Shown one piece after another: positions 8,092 to 17,267 of a stretch of 51,906 nucleotides of DNA; position 1 is the stretch's first letter, and every line of letters starts with the position of its first letter. The notes beneath the pieces were generated by a model that saw only the letters and a program-made list of their open reading frames with translations, was not told where the DNA came from and did not search any database. Location of the stretch: contig NZ_BCUZ01000010.1 of the NCBI RefSeq assembly GCF_001591485.1, positions 1 through 51,906 of the forward strand. The letters run 5' to 3'. This DNA is from Neobacillus fumarioli NBRC 102428 (GTDB lineage: Bacteria; Bacillota; Bacilli; Bacillales; Cytobacillaceae). A program made the translations under genes and the position numbers.

Positions 8092-9207
8092 TTATTTAAT
8101 GGAGACCGCTTCTTGCTGATTGTGACGATTACGAAAATAGGCAACTCCTAATAAAATGAGCGGGATTATAATCTGGAAGGGCCAATGAACATAGATCGGA
8201 ACAACCCTTAGCCCTTCTTCAATATGTTCTGCGTAATTTTTCGCAATCATCATAGCAGTTAATAGGATGAAAAGGCCAATCGGTAAAGTTAGTTTTTTAT
8301 GATCCTGAAATTGGAACAGATCCGTTGTTCCAATTATCGCTGCATAAGTGAAGACGGCTACTTTAATAAAACCGGCAATGATTAAATAAAGCATAAACAA
8401 GACATCAAGCCGCTCGATGAAATTGGCAAGCTCGATTTTACTGACGGTTGATAGCAGTGGATATGGAGACCGTATAAACAAGCCGGTTCCAAGAGTCGCG
8501 ATATTGATTACACATGCAATCGTAAAGTTGATTCCGCTTAAGATGATGCCAGAAATACAAACTTTCTTTACTTTCTCCGGCTTATTTAAATAGGGAAGCA
8601 CCATGGTAAATACGACCATTTCCCCAAACGGAAACGTAAGATTTTGGGTAAGAACACTCTTAAAAATCGGCATCAAGCCATTTTCTAATATCGGCCTTAA
8701 ATTTTCCAAATGAATTAACCCGGAAAAAATAAGCAAGAAAAAGCCGCCGATCGCTATAAAATACACGACGCCAAAATAAAGCTCCCCTACCCTAGCAAGC
8801 ACTTCAAACCCTTTATGAAGCGCATAAATAATGGTAAGAATAAGCAATGCCATGAGAAAAAAAAGAGGAGTTTGCGTATATACCGTCGCCGTAAGCAATT
8901 CTCCAAAATCTCGCAGCACTCTAGCAGCTAAATAGGCAAAATAAATAATATAGAAAAAGCCGATGAACCGACCAATCCATTTCCCCATAATGAATTGAAC
9001 ATAACTTGTCAGAGGGAGATTCGGATAGAACAAAAATAAACGATAATAGACGAGAAAAAGCAAGATGCCCCCTGCCATGCCAAGCAAAATAGCAATCCAG
9101 GCATCCTGTTTCAGTTTTACTGGGTACCCAACCAAAATTGCACTGCCCATTTCAAACAATACTACAAGAACAAATAACTGTCTTGCACTGATTTTGGCTT
9201 TTTCCAT
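8092..9207 (-). CDS. GerAB/GerKB-type germinant receptor permease subunit
   Basis: 371 residues from the ATG at 9207, placed 6 bases after GGGGGAG (complement of 9214-9220); an in-frame start at 9228 lacks a site. About ten hydrophobic helices, no signal peptide. The GerAB family belongs to the APC superfamily of transporters and is thought to bind the germinant in the spore inner membrane; ISARQLFVLVVLFEMGSAILVGYP is the typical first helix region and QTPLFFLMALLI, FPFGEMVVF are further family features. It is the last gene of an A-C-B operon, the gene order of gerK in B. subtilis. The germinant cannot be inferred from sequence. Confidence 0.88.
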   Translation of the reverse strand: MEKAKISARQLFVLVVLFEMGSAILVGYPVKLKQDAWIAILLGMAGGILLFLVYYRLFLFYPNLPLTSYVQFIMGKWIGRFIGFFYIIYFAYLAARVLRDFGELLTATVYTQTPLFFLMALLILTIIYALHKGFEVLARVGELYFGVVYFIAIGGFFLLIFSGLIHLENLRPILENGLMPIFKSVLTQNLTFPFGEMVVFTMVLPYLNKPEKVKKVCISGIILSGINFTIACVINIATLGTGLFIRSPYPLLSTVSKIELANFIERLDVLFMLYLIIAGFIKVAVFTYAAIIGTTDLFQFQDHKKLTLPIGLFILLTAMMIAKNYAEHIEEGLRVVPIYVHWPFQIIIPLILLGVAYFRNRHNQQEAVSIK

Positions 9208-9228
9208 CGAAATCTCCCCCTTTCCCAA

Positions 9229-10437
9229 TTACTGTTTCAAATCATTCCAAAATGGGTTATTACGTTTTCCTGCAGAACGGTAATGGGCATCAACTTTAAC
9301 ATGAATCTCCATTTTAGCAAATTGAGCATTCCAATCGCCTTTCATTTTCTTCCAGATATTAGGATTTACCCGATGTACATAGTCTCCAAATCCAAAAATA
9401 TCCGCTTTTAAGGATTGCGCTTTATGGATCGAGCGTTCCACATCTTTCTTGATCTGTTCAGCTGTTTTTTTCTCGATCACATCCATGCTCATTGAATTTG
9501 TTACTTCATAAGGGACATTTATTTCACTAAGTTTAAACGAGGTTTCAATCAAGACGTTCATCGAAGGTTTTCCGTTTTTCGTCACTAGGGAAATTTTGGT
9601 TTTTGAGATAAAAGGGATTGTGCTGACAGCATCTTTTTTGCCCTCCCAATTAAAATTAATATCTGTCCCTTGCATTTTTTTCATGACCCAAACAGCCCCT
9701 TTCGCTTCGTTGCCGGTTAACCAACCCGCTAACTTTCCGCCTTTAAAAACCGCAAGACCATCTGCTGTAACCAACGCAGGAGGTTTTGTCGTAACAACTG
9801 ATTGCGGTGTTGTCCCTTTTTTCGAATTTCCCGTTAATCTAAAGGCGCTAATGACTGGTTCTTTTCCAGGGTCGATAAGGTTTGCAAGAATATCATCAAT
9901 ACTTACTTTAATATTTTCACCGAGCATTCGTTCTGTTGCTTGTAGCGTTTTGATAAATTTTTGTACCGGAATTTTATCCAGATTTGTCAGCGTTGCGATA
10001 AAATCCTCTGCCCTGCCTCCTTTAGCAATCGTTACAAAGGTAGTGGTCCGAAAAACAGCATCTCGGTCCAATGCATCCAACAAATCCAAAATCCCATCTT
10101 TTGCCAGTTCCTCACTGATCACAAAGATCTTCGTATGGGCATAATATATTGACCGCGGAATTTGTTTAGCTGCTCTACGGCTCGCTTCTGTTAAATTATT
10201 CCCGGAGCTTTTATAAACAATAACGGGTGATCCTTGGCCTCCGCCGCCATTTTGTCCTGATGCCACACTGGCCGGAACGACCACTTGAAGGGAAACATCA
10301 AATTTTTCTTTTTTTCCTTTATCAACGCCCATTGCCATCACAAAGGCCAAGTCTGTTAGCTCCTGCTGATCCCAACAGCCACTTAGAAGGGTAACGGTAC
10401 TAAGAAGCAGCAACACACAAGCAAACAAATTCTTCAT
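9229..10437 (-). CDS. GerAC/GerKC-type germinant receptor lipoprotein
   Basis: 402 residues. Signal peptide with lipobox LLSGC, lipidated Cys at residue 21, followed by WDQQELTDLAFVMAMGVDKG, the highly characteristic start of mature Ger(x)C proteins. The rest is the soluble Ger(x)C domain, with a Gly/Gln-rich loop (ASGQNGGGGQGSP) near 58-70. It is anchored on the outer face of the spore inner membrane and is needed for receptor function. The start overlaps the stop of the A subunit by 4 bases, and the B subunit starts about 20 bp after its stop. Confidence 0.9.
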   Translation of the reverse strand: MKNLFACVLLLLSTVTLLSGCWDQQELTDLAFVMAMGVDKGKKEKFDVSLQVVVPASVASGQNGGGGQGSPVIVYKSSGNNLTEASRRAAKQIPRSIYYAHTKIFVISEELAKDGILDLLDALDRDAVFRTTTFVTIAKGGRAEDFIATLTNLDKIPVQKFIKTLQATERMLGENIKVSIDDILANLIDPGKEPVISAFRLTGNSKKGTTPQSVVTTKPPALVTADGLAVFKGGKLAGWLTGNEAKGAVWVMKKMQGTDINFNWEGKKDAVSTIPFISKTKISLVTKNGKPSMNVLIETSFKLSEINVPYEVTNSMSMDVIEKKTAEQIKKDVERSIHKAQSLKADIFGFGDYVHRVNPNIWKKMKGDWNAQFAKMEIHVKVDAHYRSAGKRNNPFWNDLKQ

Positions 10438-12095
10438 GACTTTTTTCCTTCCGAATTTTGTGATTCTTTTACGTTTTGACTCGGCGGGGCTGGTTTTTGA
10501 TTGGATCCTGTCCTTACGGTATTACCTTTACTAATAAATTGGGGACGATTTTTAAACGCCCAAATTGGAAACCGGATAAATACATCCTGCTGGTTCTCTG
10601 TATTAAACGGTGCCAGCGGCGCCATATAAGGCACACCAAAGGAACGCAATGAACAGAGGTGAATCGCCATAATCATAAGGCCAATCATGATGCCATAAAA
10701 ACCGGTGAAAGCGGCCAGTGCCATCAGGACAAACCGAAGCAATCGTACAGAAATGGCCATTGCAAAAACAGGTGTTGAAAAATTAGCGATCGCTGTAATA
10801 GAAACAACAATGACCATCATGGGAGACACGATATTGGCCTGTACAGCTGCTTGCCCGATTACTAGCGCACCTACAATAGAAACTGCCTGACCTACTGCCC
10901 TTGGAAGACGCAAGCCGGCTTCCCGTAAAATTTCAAAGGTGACCTCCATGACCAATGCCTCGACAAAAGCCGGAAACGGAACATTTTCCCGCTGTGCAGC
11001 AATCGCAATCGCCAGTGTCGTCGGAATCATTTCCTGATGAAACGTTGTGGCCGCAATATACAACGACGGGCCAATCAGCGCAATAAAAAAAGCGATAATT
11101 CGTAAAACACGAATACCTGTTGAAAGATCAAAGCGAGAGTAATAATCATCCGGTGCCTGAAAAAACTGGACAAATACCGCAGGGACTGTTAGGACAAACG
11201 GACTGCCGTCAACCACGATGGCAATTCTGCCTTCAACAAGCTGCGAAGCTACGACATCCGGTCTTTCTGTATGATAGGTCGTCGGAAAGGAAGTAAAGGT
11301 TTGATCTTCAATCGATTGTTCAACATACCCTGAATCTATAATCGAATCAATATTGATTCGATGCAGCCTGTCCCTTACCTCCTGAATGATTTCTTCATTT
11401 GCGATGCCTTTTACATAAAGAATCGCAACATCTGTTTGGGTAATTGTACCAATTTTCATTGTTTCCACCCAAAGGTTCGGGCTTTTGATCCGCCTTCGGA
11501 TTAAGGCAGTATTGGTCCTCAATGTTTCGTTAAAAGCATCTTTCGGTCCACGGATGGATAATTGCTGGGAAGGTTCTTGGATTGGGCGCCGATCTCCTCC
11601 CCTCGTTTCCCCGCTCAGTGCTTTACTATATCCGTTTAAAAAAATGACCGTACAGCCTGATAATAATGCATCGAACAATGCATTCCAGTTTCGAATGGTT
11701 CGGATGGAACCAACCGCCACGATTTTATCCATAACAAATTGAAAAAGGTCTGATTCCTCACTAATTTGCTTGGTTTCCGTAAATGATTCTAAAATATAAT
11801 CGCTGATTCCTTTCCCATCTACAAGTCCATCGATATAAGCAAGTGCTCCCCCAATTTGCCCGATTTTTATTTGCCGAATAACGAGGTCGGAACTATTTCC
11901 CATTTCCTCTTGTAAATGTTTAATATTCATTTGCACATCTCGATCAATCGGCAAATCATCCGGCTTTAATGGATCCAGTATTTGACGGTAATTATCACTT
12001 TGCCTTCTTTGGTGTTTCTTTTTTAGCATTTTCGATAAAATCGACACTATTTCGGCCTCACTTATCAAGCTTTTATTAGTGGTTATGTTAACCAA
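10434..12095 (-). CDS. GerAA/GerKA-type germinant receptor subunit
   Basis: 553 residues. A large hydrophilic N-terminal half, then five or six membrane helices from about residue 310 and a Pro/Ser/Asn-rich tail. Family marks are DGLVDGKGISDYILE, the NWNALFDALLSGCTVIFLNG segment, RRIKSPNLWVETMKIG, LVEGRIAIVVDGSPFVLTVP and RLPRAVGQAVSIVGALVIGQA. With the C and B subunits it forms a spore inner-membrane nutrient receptor. The start is TTG at 12095 with GGAG 5 bases upstream. Expression in the forespore (SigG) is expected from the family, but I could not identify a convincing SigG promoter in the 86 bp upstream. Confidence 0.9.
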   Translation of the reverse strand: MVNITTNKSLISEAEIVSILSKMLKKKHQRRQSDNYRQILDPLKPDDLPIDRDVQMNIKHLQEEMGNSSDLVIRQIKIGQIGGALAYIDGLVDGKGISDYILESFTETKQISEESDLFQFVMDKIVAVGSIRTIRNWNALFDALLSGCTVIFLNGYSKALSGETRGGDRRPIQEPSQQLSIRGPKDAFNETLRTNTALIRRRIKSPNLWVETMKIGTITQTDVAILYVKGIANEEIIQEVRDRLHRINIDSIIDSGYVEQSIEDQTFTSFPTTYHTERPDVVASQLVEGRIAIVVDGSPFVLTVPAVFVQFFQAPDDYYSRFDLSTGIRVLRIIAFFIALIGPSLYIAATTFHQEMIPTTLAIAIAAQRENVPFPAFVEALVMEVTFEILREAGLRLPRAVGQAVSIVGALVIGQAAVQANIVSPMMVIVVSITAIANFSTPVFAMAISVRLLRFVLMALAAFTGFYGIMIGLMIMAIHLCSLRSFGVPYMAPLAPFNTENQQDVFIRFPIWAFKNRPQFISKGNTVRTGSNQKPAPPSQNVKESQNSEGKKS

Positions 12096-12181
12096 AATAG
12101 CTCCATTTATCCACTAAATGGAAGATTAAGAATGTTTTATTTATGGAATAATAAGGTAAATGAAAGATAGGAGTTATTTGC

Positions 12182-12412
12182 GTGAAAGTATTCTTCGTCA
12201 TGGTGCTTTTGTCTGTAGCTATGTTCATGTTTATCGTTTCATTAGATTTAATCATGCATTTCCCTCTTTCCGGAATCATTGAAAAAGAATTGGATCCATT
12301 TAGAGTAACAGAGGGAATTGAAATGATCTTCTTTTCGATTTTTGCTCTTTATTTTGCAATAAAAGCGATTTATGAGTTCGTGAAAAAGAAACAAAATAGC
12401 AACTCTTCTTAA
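12182..12412 (+). CDS. Small two-helix membrane protein, unknown function
   Basis: 76 residues. GTG start 6 bases after AGGAG. Two hydrophobic helices (about 3-24 and 47-66) separated by an acidic loop containing EKELDPFRVTEG, with a basic tail KKKQNSNSS. It is divergent from the germinant receptor operon, with 86 bp between the starts, and ends in a strong terminator. I do not recognise the family; a role in germination is possible only by location. Confidence 0.6.
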   Translation: MKVFFVMVLLSVAMFMFIVSLDLIMHFPLSGIIEKELDPFRVTEGIEMIFFSIFALYFAIKAIYEFVKKKQNSNSS

Positions 12413-12437
12413 ATCAAGTCATATTGTAGGTAATGTA

Positions 12438-12475
12438 AAAAATGCCTTTGGTCCAGTTTTGACCAAAGGCATTTT
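12438..12475 (+). terminator. Strong intrinsic terminator
   Basis: AATGCCTTTGGTC (ending 12453) pairs perfectly with GACCAAAGGCATT (12461-12473) around a 7-base loop. A residues precede the stem and T residues follow it, so it may work in both directions. It ends the small membrane gene. Confidence 0.85.
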
Positions 12476-12498
12476 CACAAGATAAGAAAGAAAATTTT

Positions 12499-12636
12499 GA
12501 CTTCGAAAATTGTCCAGCTTCAGCGCCTAGCCCCTCGGGACAAATAACCTTCTACCCTAAAAGTCCAAAAACCAGACTTTTAGGGCAGAAGAACATTTGC
12601 CCGTCGGGGCTGACCAAGGCGCTTACGCTTTTCTTA
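12499..12636 (+). repeat. 138-bp imperfect palindromic repeat, copy 1
   Basis: The element folds on itself. AGCGCC and AGCCCC in the left arm match the right arm read in reverse (AGCGCC, AGCCCC, GGG, CAAAT, CTTCT), and the apical stem CCCTAAAAGTC/GACTTTTAGGG closes on the loop CAAAAACCA. A second copy lies at 25671-25809 in the opposite orientation, about 85-90% identical by eye. It carries no open frame or transposase, so it resembles a MITE or REP-like element. Its last three bases provide the complement of a stop codon for the frameshifted MFS gene. Confidence 0.85.
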
Positions 12637-13850
12637 CAGACTATTGCCAAGCTCGGTTTCTCGTGATTTTAAATAGGTTTTATTCCCTGCCAAGAAAAAT
12701 ATCATACTTCCTAATGAGGGCAATGATCCAAAACATCAGTTGTCCGGATAAATGTCCCATTAAGAAGCCTCCAACAATCGGACCGAGAAAATTACCGATT
12801 TTTCGAAACTGGCCAGCTCCGAAATACGTCCCACGTAAATGTTCCGGAGCCAAGTGGTCCATCATCATGTTATTAGAAGGGAAAATTAATATTTCCCCTA
12901 ATGTAAATAACACGCCTGAAAGAATTCCCATCATCCAGCCGTTAATAAAACTGAAACCAATTAACCCTGCAGAAATACAGATAGCACCAACCACCATTAC
13001 TTGCATCAAACTGAATTTCTCTGCAAGATGACTGATCGACACTTGCAGCATGACGACCATAATGGCATTCAACGTTATCAGTACGGAAAAAATCGCAATA
13101 CCATTTTCCACGTGTTTCGCTAAAAACTGCGGCAAATTCGAATCCATTTGAACATAACCGATATTAATTACTATAATTCCAAGTAAAAGGTATCTTAGGG
13201 CTTTATCTGTTTTAACCACATGGAAAGCATTAGCGAACGATACAATCTTTTTGTCAGTTTCCACTTTTGAAATAACCAGTTTTTTCATGAACCATAATAG
13301 TGCAAGACCATAAATCAAGTAAGTAGAGCCTGTCAAAAGAAATGACATCCTTGCAGATGTGTTTGCCAAATATGCACCAATTAACGGTCCAACAGAAGCA
13401 CCAATATTAATGGCCGTATAGCGTAATGAATACACTATGATTCGTTTGTCTTTGTCGGTGAAATCAGCCATCATGGCCTGGGATGAAGGTTCAAAGAACG
13501 ATCCGCATAAACCGTTAAAAGCATTTAACAAAATAAACCATCCCTGTCCATTCACAATGGTAAAACCATAGTAGACAAGGGCAAGTCCGAAAACAGATGT
13601 CAGCATGATCGGTTTTCTTCCAAACCGGTCTGATAAATGACCTCCGACAAATCCGCCAACTGTACCCATTAACGGGCTCATGGCAACTGTTAAACCAATA
13701 ACAAGCGGTGAAGCATCCATATTCCTGGATAAAAAAATCGATAAAAAATGGCAGTGTCATAAAGACGGAACCGCGTGATAATGCGGTACCAACTAATAAT
13801 ACCCAAACAATCGGGTGGAACTGTGCGACATAATTTTTTACTTTGTTCAT
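12634..13850 (-). pseudogene. MFS transporter with two frameshifts
   Basis: Read with two single-base corrections this is a 404-residue major facilitator protein of the drug-efflux type; as it stands it is broken into three frames. Residues 1 to about 38 start MNKVKNYVAQFHPIVWVLLVG at 13850. The frame shifts in a run of seven A at 13731-13737. The middle part runs from there to about 12710 and includes GGHLSDRFGRKPIM, the MFS loop 2-3 signature. Near 12708-12712 the frame shifts again, and the other frame supplies the natural end GSMIFFLAGNKTYLKSRE and a stop at 12634. The span less two bases is exactly 405 codons. It could be a true pseudogene or two sequencing errors; one site is a homopolymer and the other is not. 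Confidence 0.75.
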
Positions 13851-13935
13851 AGGCAGGTCCCTACATCTTATCTATGTACTTACTAGTTAACTATTTTACG
13901 GCATGAATGTAAGGAAATTTTTTCCTTTTTAGAAA

Positions 13936-13968
13936 AATTAAAACGCCAGCCTCCTACCAAGCTGGCTT
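13936..13968 (-). terminator. Terminator of the holin gene
   Basis: Minus strand GCCAGC (13966-13961) pairs with GCTGGC (13950-13945), then GTTTTAATTTTT. It follows the holin stop codon directly. Confidence 0.7.
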
Positions 13969-13973
13969 ATATG

Positions 13974-14243
13974 TTAATTCGGTTCTTTATATTTCATTGC
14001 TCGACTACTGTCGCTGATCCCCTTTGTTGTCGGGTCCTGGATGATTCCCAACATACCAAGAAGAACAAAAATAGCATTCACTAATGTTATGACCCAATCT
14101 TTAAATACATGGGTCAATTGAAAATTGGTTATACCCAGATAATGCAACCCAGTTAGAATGAGCTCCGCCACAATAAAAAGTTGTGAAATAAAGGCAATCA
14201 CCCAATTCCGGTTTTTAAAGCGGACCTTCCAGTTGATCATCAT
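13974..14243 (-). CDS. Phage-type holin, phi LC3 family
   Basis: 89 residues from the ATG at 14243 (or 88 from the adjacent ATG at 14240, better spaced from AGAGGTGAG). The frame extends upstream to 14303 but without a ribosome site. INWKVRFKNRNWVIAF at the start and GIIQDPTTKGISDSSRAMKYKEP at the end are hallmarks of the phi LC3 holin family (Phage_holin_1), with two membrane helices between. Such proteins permeabilise the membrane to release an endolysin, but no endolysin or other phage gene is nearby, so this is a stand-alone holin. Many Bacillus genomes keep such genes. Its neighbour on the other side is a peptidoglycan synthase. Confidence 0.8.
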   Translation of the reverse strand: MMINWKVRFKNRNWVIAFISQLFIVAELILTGLHYLGITNFQLTHVFKDWVITLVNAIFVLLGMLGIIQDPTTKGISDSSRAMKYKEPN

Positions 14244-14429
14244 CTCACCTCTATCGAAATACCTTTTTAGTAACATATGCTTGAAGTGAAAATGGTTGTC
14301 CACGTTTATCCTTCTTAGATAAAATATTGTTTAAGTGGGATAATAGCAGCAAAACACTTTTGTGGTCTTTTTAAGGAAGAGAAACTATAATATAAAAGTT
14401 ATAAATCCCATTAAAGGTAAGGAGATGCA

Positions 14430-16529
14430 ATGGACAAGTTACAGCCATATTGGGAAAAGGCCGTCCGGCTTTGGAAGAAACTCCATCTCACGCAAATTAT
14501 TTTATTAATCATTCTTATTGTTGTTCTTGTAACCATCTGTTATTTTGGCTGGCTTGCTTCAAGAGCAAATGTCCAATCATTGAAGAAAGGCCTTAGCCAG
14601 CCTACCGTGATCTATGATAAAGACGGCCAAGTTGCCACCAATGTAACAACCAATCGTACGAGGGGTGTGAATATCAAAGATCTTCCCAAATACGTTCCAA
14701 ATGCCGTTGTCGCCATTGAAGATGAGAGATTTTATGAGCATGGCGGCTTTGATATCAGAGGAATCGCACGCGCCTTTTTCGGCAATCTGTTAGCAGGTAG
14801 AATTACCGCCGGCGGCAGTACGATTACACAGCAACTGGCCAAAAATGCCCTTCTCTCACCTGAACAAACGTTTAGGCGCAAAATCGAGGAATTATTTTTA
14901 GCAGTGAAACTTGATAAAGTCTATTCAAAAGATGAAATCCTGCAAATGTACTTAAATCAAGTGTATTTTGGCAGTGGAGCATGGGGAATTGGCAATGCTT
15001 CAAGGAAATATTTCGATAAAAATATCCAAGATGTAACAATTAGTGAAGCAGCCATGCTTGCCGGTCTTCTACATGCACCTAACTATCTTGACCCGTATAA
15101 ACATTACGATTTGGCGATGAAACGCCGGGATGTCGTGCTGGCCAAAATGAAAGAACTGGGAATGATTACGGGAGCGCAATATAAACAAGCCAAAGCGGAG
15201 AAAATCAAACTCCACGATGGAGGCGGCAGCTACATTGAACGAAAATATCCATACTACACCGATGCCGTATTAAATGAAGCCATTTCTCGTTACGGATTAA
15301 CCCAAGATGAAATTTTAACCCGAGGTTATCGAATTTATACAGAAATGGATCAAAACTTGCAGGCGAATCTGGAAAGATTGTATAAACGAGATGACTTATT
15401 CCCAAGTGGAATGGGAGGACAGCTGGTGCAAAGCGGTTCCGTACTCTTGGATCCTGCAACCGGCGGGGTCAGGGCACTGGTCGGCGGACGCGGCAACTAT
15501 GTGTTCCGCGGGTTCAACCGAGCCACACAGCTCGAAGCACAGCCCGGATCAACCATAAAGCCGCTTGTCGTTTATACACCGGCACTCGAGGCGGGATATA
15601 CGTATTCATCAGAGCTGAATGATGAGCCCGTTACATTCGGAAATTACAAACCGGAAAATTTCACCAAAACCTATTCCGGCAAAGTTCCAATGTACAAAGC
15701 GCTGGAAGAATCACTCAATGTACCGGCCGTTTGGCTGTTAAATAAAGTCGGGCTTGATAAAGGGCTTGATGCATTAAAACGCTTTGGTATTCCTTATGGG
15801 AAGCAGGACGAAAACCTAGCCATCGCCCTTGGCGGGATGAGTAAAGGTGTTTCTCCGGTAGAAATGGCTGATGCCTTTTCCGCTTTTGCTAACGGTGGAA
15901 ACAGGGAAGATAGCCATTTAATTACCAAAATTGTTGGTCCAACCGGCAATATTATTGTCGAACGAAAGCCGAAAATAACAAAAGTGACTTCGGCTAAAGT
16001 TGCGAACGAAATGACTTCCATGCTCCTAAATGTGGTGGAGTCTGGTACAGGAAGACGGGCATATATTCCGGGAGTGCAAATTGCGGCCAAAACCGGCTCA
16101 ACACAGCTACCTTTCACCGAAAATGGTACGAAAGACCAATGGATGGTCGGATATATGCCTAATCTTGTCGGCGCCATTTGGCTTGGCTTTGACCAAACCG
16201 ATCAAGAACATTATTTGCCAAGTTCCAGTTCTGCCAATGTCGTTCCGATTTTTAAAGAAATGATGAAAACTTCACTGCAATATATTCCAAAGCAAAACTT
16301 TGCGGTGCAGTCAGTAAATCAAGAGTTGGCAGGCAAATCGTCTCAAGGGTCATCCTTTGAGGAACAAGCACAAAAAATCGGGCAGGAATTAAATGAAAAT
16401 GCAAAGAAAATTGGTTCTGTAATCAAGGAACAAGCCCCAACTTGGAAAAAAGGGTTGGATACTTTTATGAACAATGTAGAAGATGCAGTCAATACTTTGG
16501 TGAATAAATTGCAGGATATGAGAAGATAG
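14430..16529 (+). CDS. Class A penicillin-binding protein (transglycosylase/transpeptidase)
   Basis: 699 residues. Cytoplasmic tail, one signal-anchor helix (about 23-42), then a GT51 glycosyltransferase domain with catalytic Glu97 in EDERFYEHGG, GGSTITQQLAKN at 128-139 and KDEILQMYLNQVYFG, and a transpeptidase domain with Ser374/Lys377 (STIK), SLN at 428-430 and KTGS from 554. It polymerises lipid II and cross-links glycan on the outer face of the membrane. The length and the short, Gln/Ser-rich tail fit the PbpF/PbpG (PBP2c/2d) class of Bacillus, which make spore germ-cell wall, better than PBP1; I cannot choose between them. ATG is 5 bases after AAGGAG, and a TATAAT lies at 14386-14391 with a weak -35. 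Confidence 0.88.
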   Translation: MDKLQPYWEKAVRLWKKLHLTQIILLIILIVVLVTICYFGWLASRANVQSLKKGLSQPTVIYDKDGQVATNVTTNRTRGVNIKDLPKYVPNAVVAIEDERFYEHGGFDIRGIARAFFGNLLAGRITAGGSTITQQLAKNALLSPEQTFRRKIEELFLAVKLDKVYSKDEILQMYLNQVYFGSGAWGIGNASRKYFDKNIQDVTISEAAMLAGLLHAPNYLDPYKHYDLAMKRRDVVLAKMKELGMITGAQYKQAKAEKIKLHDGGGSYIERKYPYYTDAVLNEAISRYGLTQDEILTRGYRIYTEMDQNLQANLERLYKRDDLFPSGMGGQLVQSGSVLLDPATGGVRALVGGRGNYVFRGFNRATQLEAQPGSTIKPLVVYTPALEAGYTYSSELNDEPVTFGNYKPENFTKTYSGKVPMYKALEESLNVPAVWLLNKVGLDKGLDALKRFGIPYGKQDENLAIALGGMSKGVSPVEMADAFSAFANGGNREDSHLITKIVGPTGNIIVERKPKITKVTSAKVANEMTSMLLNVVESGTGRRAYIPGVQIAAKTGSTQLPFTENGTKDQWMVGYMPNLVGAIWLGFDQTDQEHYLPSSSSANVVPIFKEMMKTSLQYIPKQNFAVQSVNQELAGKSSQGSSFEEQAQKIGQELNENAKKIGSVIKEQAPTWKKGLDTFMNNVEDAVNTLVNKLQDMRR

Positions 16530-16556
16530 CACGCCAGTCTTGGCGTGCTACTTTTT
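16527..16556. terminator. Symmetric terminator holding both stop codons
   Basis: TAGCACGCCA (16527-16536) pairs perfectly with TGGCGTGCTA (16541-16550), then CTTTTT. The TAG opening the left arm is the stop of the plus-strand PBP, and the complement of CTA closing the right arm is the TAG stop of the minus-strand gene. The plus direction has the better T-run; the minus direction has only TCTTCT. Confidence 0.85.
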
Positions 16557-17267
16557 GATCTCCACAGGGTGGAAAAAACCTCTGGAAAGCTCTTTTATTT
16601 TGTCTTCATCATTTTCGTAATAGGCAACAACAAAACAAGTTGCAGGTCCGGAAGATTTCACAATATCTACATCAGTATTCACCATGTTTCTCGTAAAGTG
16701 AATATTCGAAAACATTTGGTTCAATTCAAATAAGATGCCCTTTGAGCCTACAGGCCAAATAGCCACATGATGAATCCTACTCATGTTATGAAAGATGGAG
16801 AGCGGAACGACATGTTCTTCTTGTTCGATGACTTCGTTTCCAACCAAAGGAAGCCCAATTACGGCTATTTTTATATTTTGGGAATACATCAGCTTAGTGG
16901 TTTTGGGGAAGGATGTTTTCCCCATCACTTGTATGCCGATTGCCGATTGCTTAAGCTCAAAATTACTTTCTGTACTGCCTGTAATGACAACATCCTTTAA
17001 TCCAAGCTCATCCAACCCATTCTGAATCCCCTTCACAAGTTCTCCCCATGGTTCATTTCCACAAAAATTGTTCAGTACAACCGAAACAATCTCGCCACCT
17101 GCAGCGATCACTTCCATCGCTGCCACACGAAATGAATAATACGACACCATCTCATAGGGCACCCGGACAAGATCATGCTCCTTCATGCCGATGGCGCCGC
17201 TGTTGTCGCAGGCAATAAGCAATGAATCTTCTCCCGAAATCGGAATCGTCATAATATCCCTCATCAC
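16548..17267 (-). CDS. cblS: PurM/ThiL-like kinase, probable alpha-ribazole kinase CblS
   Basis: About 239 residues; GTG at 17267 or ATG at 17264, both after AGAGGA. The fold is that of AIR-synthase/ThiL-like ATP-binding proteins: an early acidic LLIACDNSGAIGMKEHDLV, SYYSFRVAAMEVIAAGG, and ITGSTESNF. In Geobacillus and Listeria a protein of this type (CblS) phosphorylates alpha-ribazole with ATP to alpha-ribazole phosphate, which CobS joins to AdoCbi-GDP. The assignment rests on position directly after an S-component-like transporter, overlapping its stop, at the end of the corrinoid operon. Cytoplasmic. Another sugar or nucleoside kinase of the same fold cannot be excluded from sequence alone. 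Confidence 0.72.
   Translation of the reverse strand: MMRDIMTIPISGEDSLLIACDNSGAIGMKEHDLVRVPYEMVSYYSFRVAAMEVIAAGGEIVSVVLNNFCGNEPWGELVKGIQNGLDELGLKDVVITGSTESNFELKQSAIGIQVMGKTSFPKTTKLMYSQNIKIAVIGLPLVGNEVIEQEEHVVPLSIFHNMSRIHHVAIWPVGSKGILFELNQMFSNIHFTRNMVNTDVDIVKSSGPATCFVVAYYENDEDKIKELSRGFFHPVEIKK

Noticed and set aside
12096-12181. Possible SigG promoter of the germination operon
   Set aside because: CATTCTTA and CCATAAATA resemble -10 elements, but neither has a good -35 at proper spacing.
13884-13893. TAGTTAACTA palindrome before the MFS gene
   Set aside because: It resembles a MarR-type site and shares letters with the left-edge palindrome, but ten AT-rich bases are too little to call an operator.
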